DNA of 64,000 nucleotides, from the NCBI GenBank assembly GCA_030446485.1, contig JAUJNF010000004.1, forward strand, positions 95,986 through 159,985, read 5' to 3'. Below, in pieces: positions 63,194-64,000 of the stretch. The notes under the pieces were generated by a model. It saw only the letters and a list, made by a program, of their open reading frames with translations, was not told the origin of the DNA and did not search any database. Each line of letters begins with the position of its first letter. The stretch's first letter is position 1. The stretch comes from Thermoleophilaceae bacterium (GTDB lineage Bacteria; Actinomycetota; Thermoleophilia; Solirubrobacterales; Thermoleophilaceae). The translations under genes were made by a program, and so were the position numbers.

Positions 63194-64000
63194 CTACTGT
63201 AGGGAGGTGCCGGTCGCCACGGCGTGCCGGAGCGCCGGCGCGGCGCGGTAGCGCTCCTCGTGCCGCTCGTGCCAGAGGCCGTCGATCACGGCCAGCACGT
63301 GATCGAGCCCCAGCTCGCGGCCCCACTCGAGCGGCCCGCGCGGATGGTTCAGGCCGAGGGTGAGCCCCGCGTCCACGTCCGCCGGCGTGCCCACGCCCTC
63401 GCCGACGGCGAACGCCGCCTCGTTCACGAGCTGGCACACGATGCGGCCGAGGACGAGGCCGGGGGAGTCGCCCACCCACTCGACGTGCAGGCCGAGGCTG
63501 TTGAAGAAGACCTCGGTCGTGGTCGCGGCGGCCTCCGAGGTCGTCGACAGCCGTGTGAGCTCCACGAGACGGCCCTCGGATCCCGCGAGGTAGAAGCCGC
63601 ACGCCTCGGGATCGCCGCGGGACGCCAGGCTGCGATCCGCGCACACGACCGCGAGCGGCGGACCCTCAGGCATCAGGCCGAGCTCGCCGGCGGCCAGGTC
63701 GGTCGTGGGCGCGGGCACGCTGGCGTCCACGAGCAGCTCCGGCTGGTCCGCCCCCAGCTCGAACGGCTCGCGCACGTCGAAGCCCGCGGTGCGAGCGCGC
63801 TCCCTCAGTCCGGCAGCGAGGGGCCCGAAGCCGTCGATCGCCACGATCCGCCCGGAGCCGCCCCCCGGCGCGGGCGGGTCGGGATCATCGGCCCGGTGCG
63901 GCCCGTCGCGGTAGTCGTAGTAGCCCCGGCCGGTCTTCCGCCCGTGGCGCCCGGCCGCAGCCATGCGGGCCTGGATCGGGCTCGGCTTCCAGCGCGGCTC
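63194..64000 (-). CDS. 3-hydroxyacyl-CoA dehydrogenase, C-terminal part, truncated by window edge
   Basis: The frame is open to position 64000, so the N-terminal NAD-binding domain lies outside. Visible residues start EPRWKPSPIQARMAAAGRHGRKTGRGYYDYRDG, the usual end of the first C-terminal helical domain, followed by a linker and a second copy (GRIVCQLVNEAAFAVGEGVGTPADVDAGLTLGLNHPRGP). This two-C-domain form occurs in beta-oxidation and phenylacetate enzymes. It ends 6 nt before the alcohol dehydrogenase start. Confidence 0.88.
   Translation of the reverse strand, partial: EPRWKPSPIQARMAAAGRHGRKTGRGYYDYRDGPHRADDPDPPAPGGGSGRIVAIDGFGPLAAGLRERARTAGFDVREPFELGADQPELLVDASVPAPTTDLAAGELGLMPEGPPLAVVCADRSLASRGDPEACGFYLAGSEGRLVELTRLSTTSEAAATTTEVFFNSLGLHVEWVGDSPGLVLGRIVCQLVNEAAFAVGEGVGTPADVDAGLTLGLNHPRGPLEWGRELGLDHVLAVIDGLWHERHEERYRAAPALRHAVATGTSLQ

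Overview
The window is high-GC DNA with actinobacterial hallmarks: an OpcA next to glucose-6-phosphate dehydrogenase, many GTG and TTG starts, stop/start overlaps of the ATGA/GTGA type, and many starts that have a TANNNT -10 box 6-10 nt upstream and no Shine-Dalgarno sequence. Gene content (a Tal-Pgi fusion, two aa3-type oxidases, secreted Asp-rich/RTX repeat proteins, cyclase-AAA-TPR regulators) would suit a deep-branching actinobacterium such as Thermoleophilia/Solirubrobacterales. That placement is inference; no rRNA or tRNA gene was seen.

Layout. 0-5 kb: the end of an amidase gene with its small partner, a lipoprotein, a GT4 glycosyltransferase, a lipoprotein fusing cytochrome c to a cupredoxin, and an inositol-monophosphatase-like gene behind a 35-residue membrane peptide. 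5-9.5 kb (minus strand): oxidase operon 1 (subunit II, an A2-type subunit I with YSHPAV, a tandem Usp-like protein, subunit III). 9.6-15 kb: an AraC regulator; a cluster of a haem-oxygenase-like diiron protein, a glycosyltransferase and a CDGSH protein; a methyltransferase; two small membrane proteins of oxidase type; and an excalibur-nuclease. 15-27.7 kb: central carbon metabolism in one block: rpiB and a ROK sugar kinase on the minus strand, then tkt, tal-pgi, gnd, zwf, opcA, pgl and a GH15 trehalase/glucoamylase on the plus strand. 27.7-29.2 kb: two divergent toxin-antitoxin modules sharing a short operator region. 29-35.3 kb: a hydrolase and a cupin, then oxidase operon 2 with haem A synthesis (ctaC, A1-type ctaD, ctaA, ctaB). 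35-45 kb: enoyl-CoA hydratase, metallo-hydrolase, PAP2 and flippase-like membrane proteins, trxB, PHP phosphoesterase, DMT exporter, a frameshifted aconitase and a DsrE-like protein. 45-59.6 kb: an accessory region with a Cys-less DksA-like protein, a 1307-residue regulator, an FAD-oxidoreductase/acetoacetate-decarboxylase-like pair, and two paralogous secreted Ca2+-binding repeat genes, both frameshifted, each preceded by the same leader. 59.6-64 kb: a thiamine-binding-like protein, aldehyde and alcohol dehydrogenases, a DJ-1/PfpI protein and a truncated 3-hydroxyacyl-CoA dehydrogenase.

How it fits together. GH15 would release glucose, the ROK kinase and the PGI domain would connect it to glucose-6-phosphate, and zwf/pgl/gnd/rpiB/tkt/tal run the pentose phosphate pathway. 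Two different haem-copper oxidases and a possible cytochrome c/cupredoxin electron carrier suggest flexible aerobic respiration.

The least explained signals are: degenerate heptanucleotide tandem repeats in four intergenic spacers; the 46-59.6 kb accessory locus with its duplicated leader; three likely CTG start codons; several loss-of-ligand variants (CuA Met to His, Cys-less ROK, Cys-less DksA); and a set of single-base frameshifts that may be sequencing errors.
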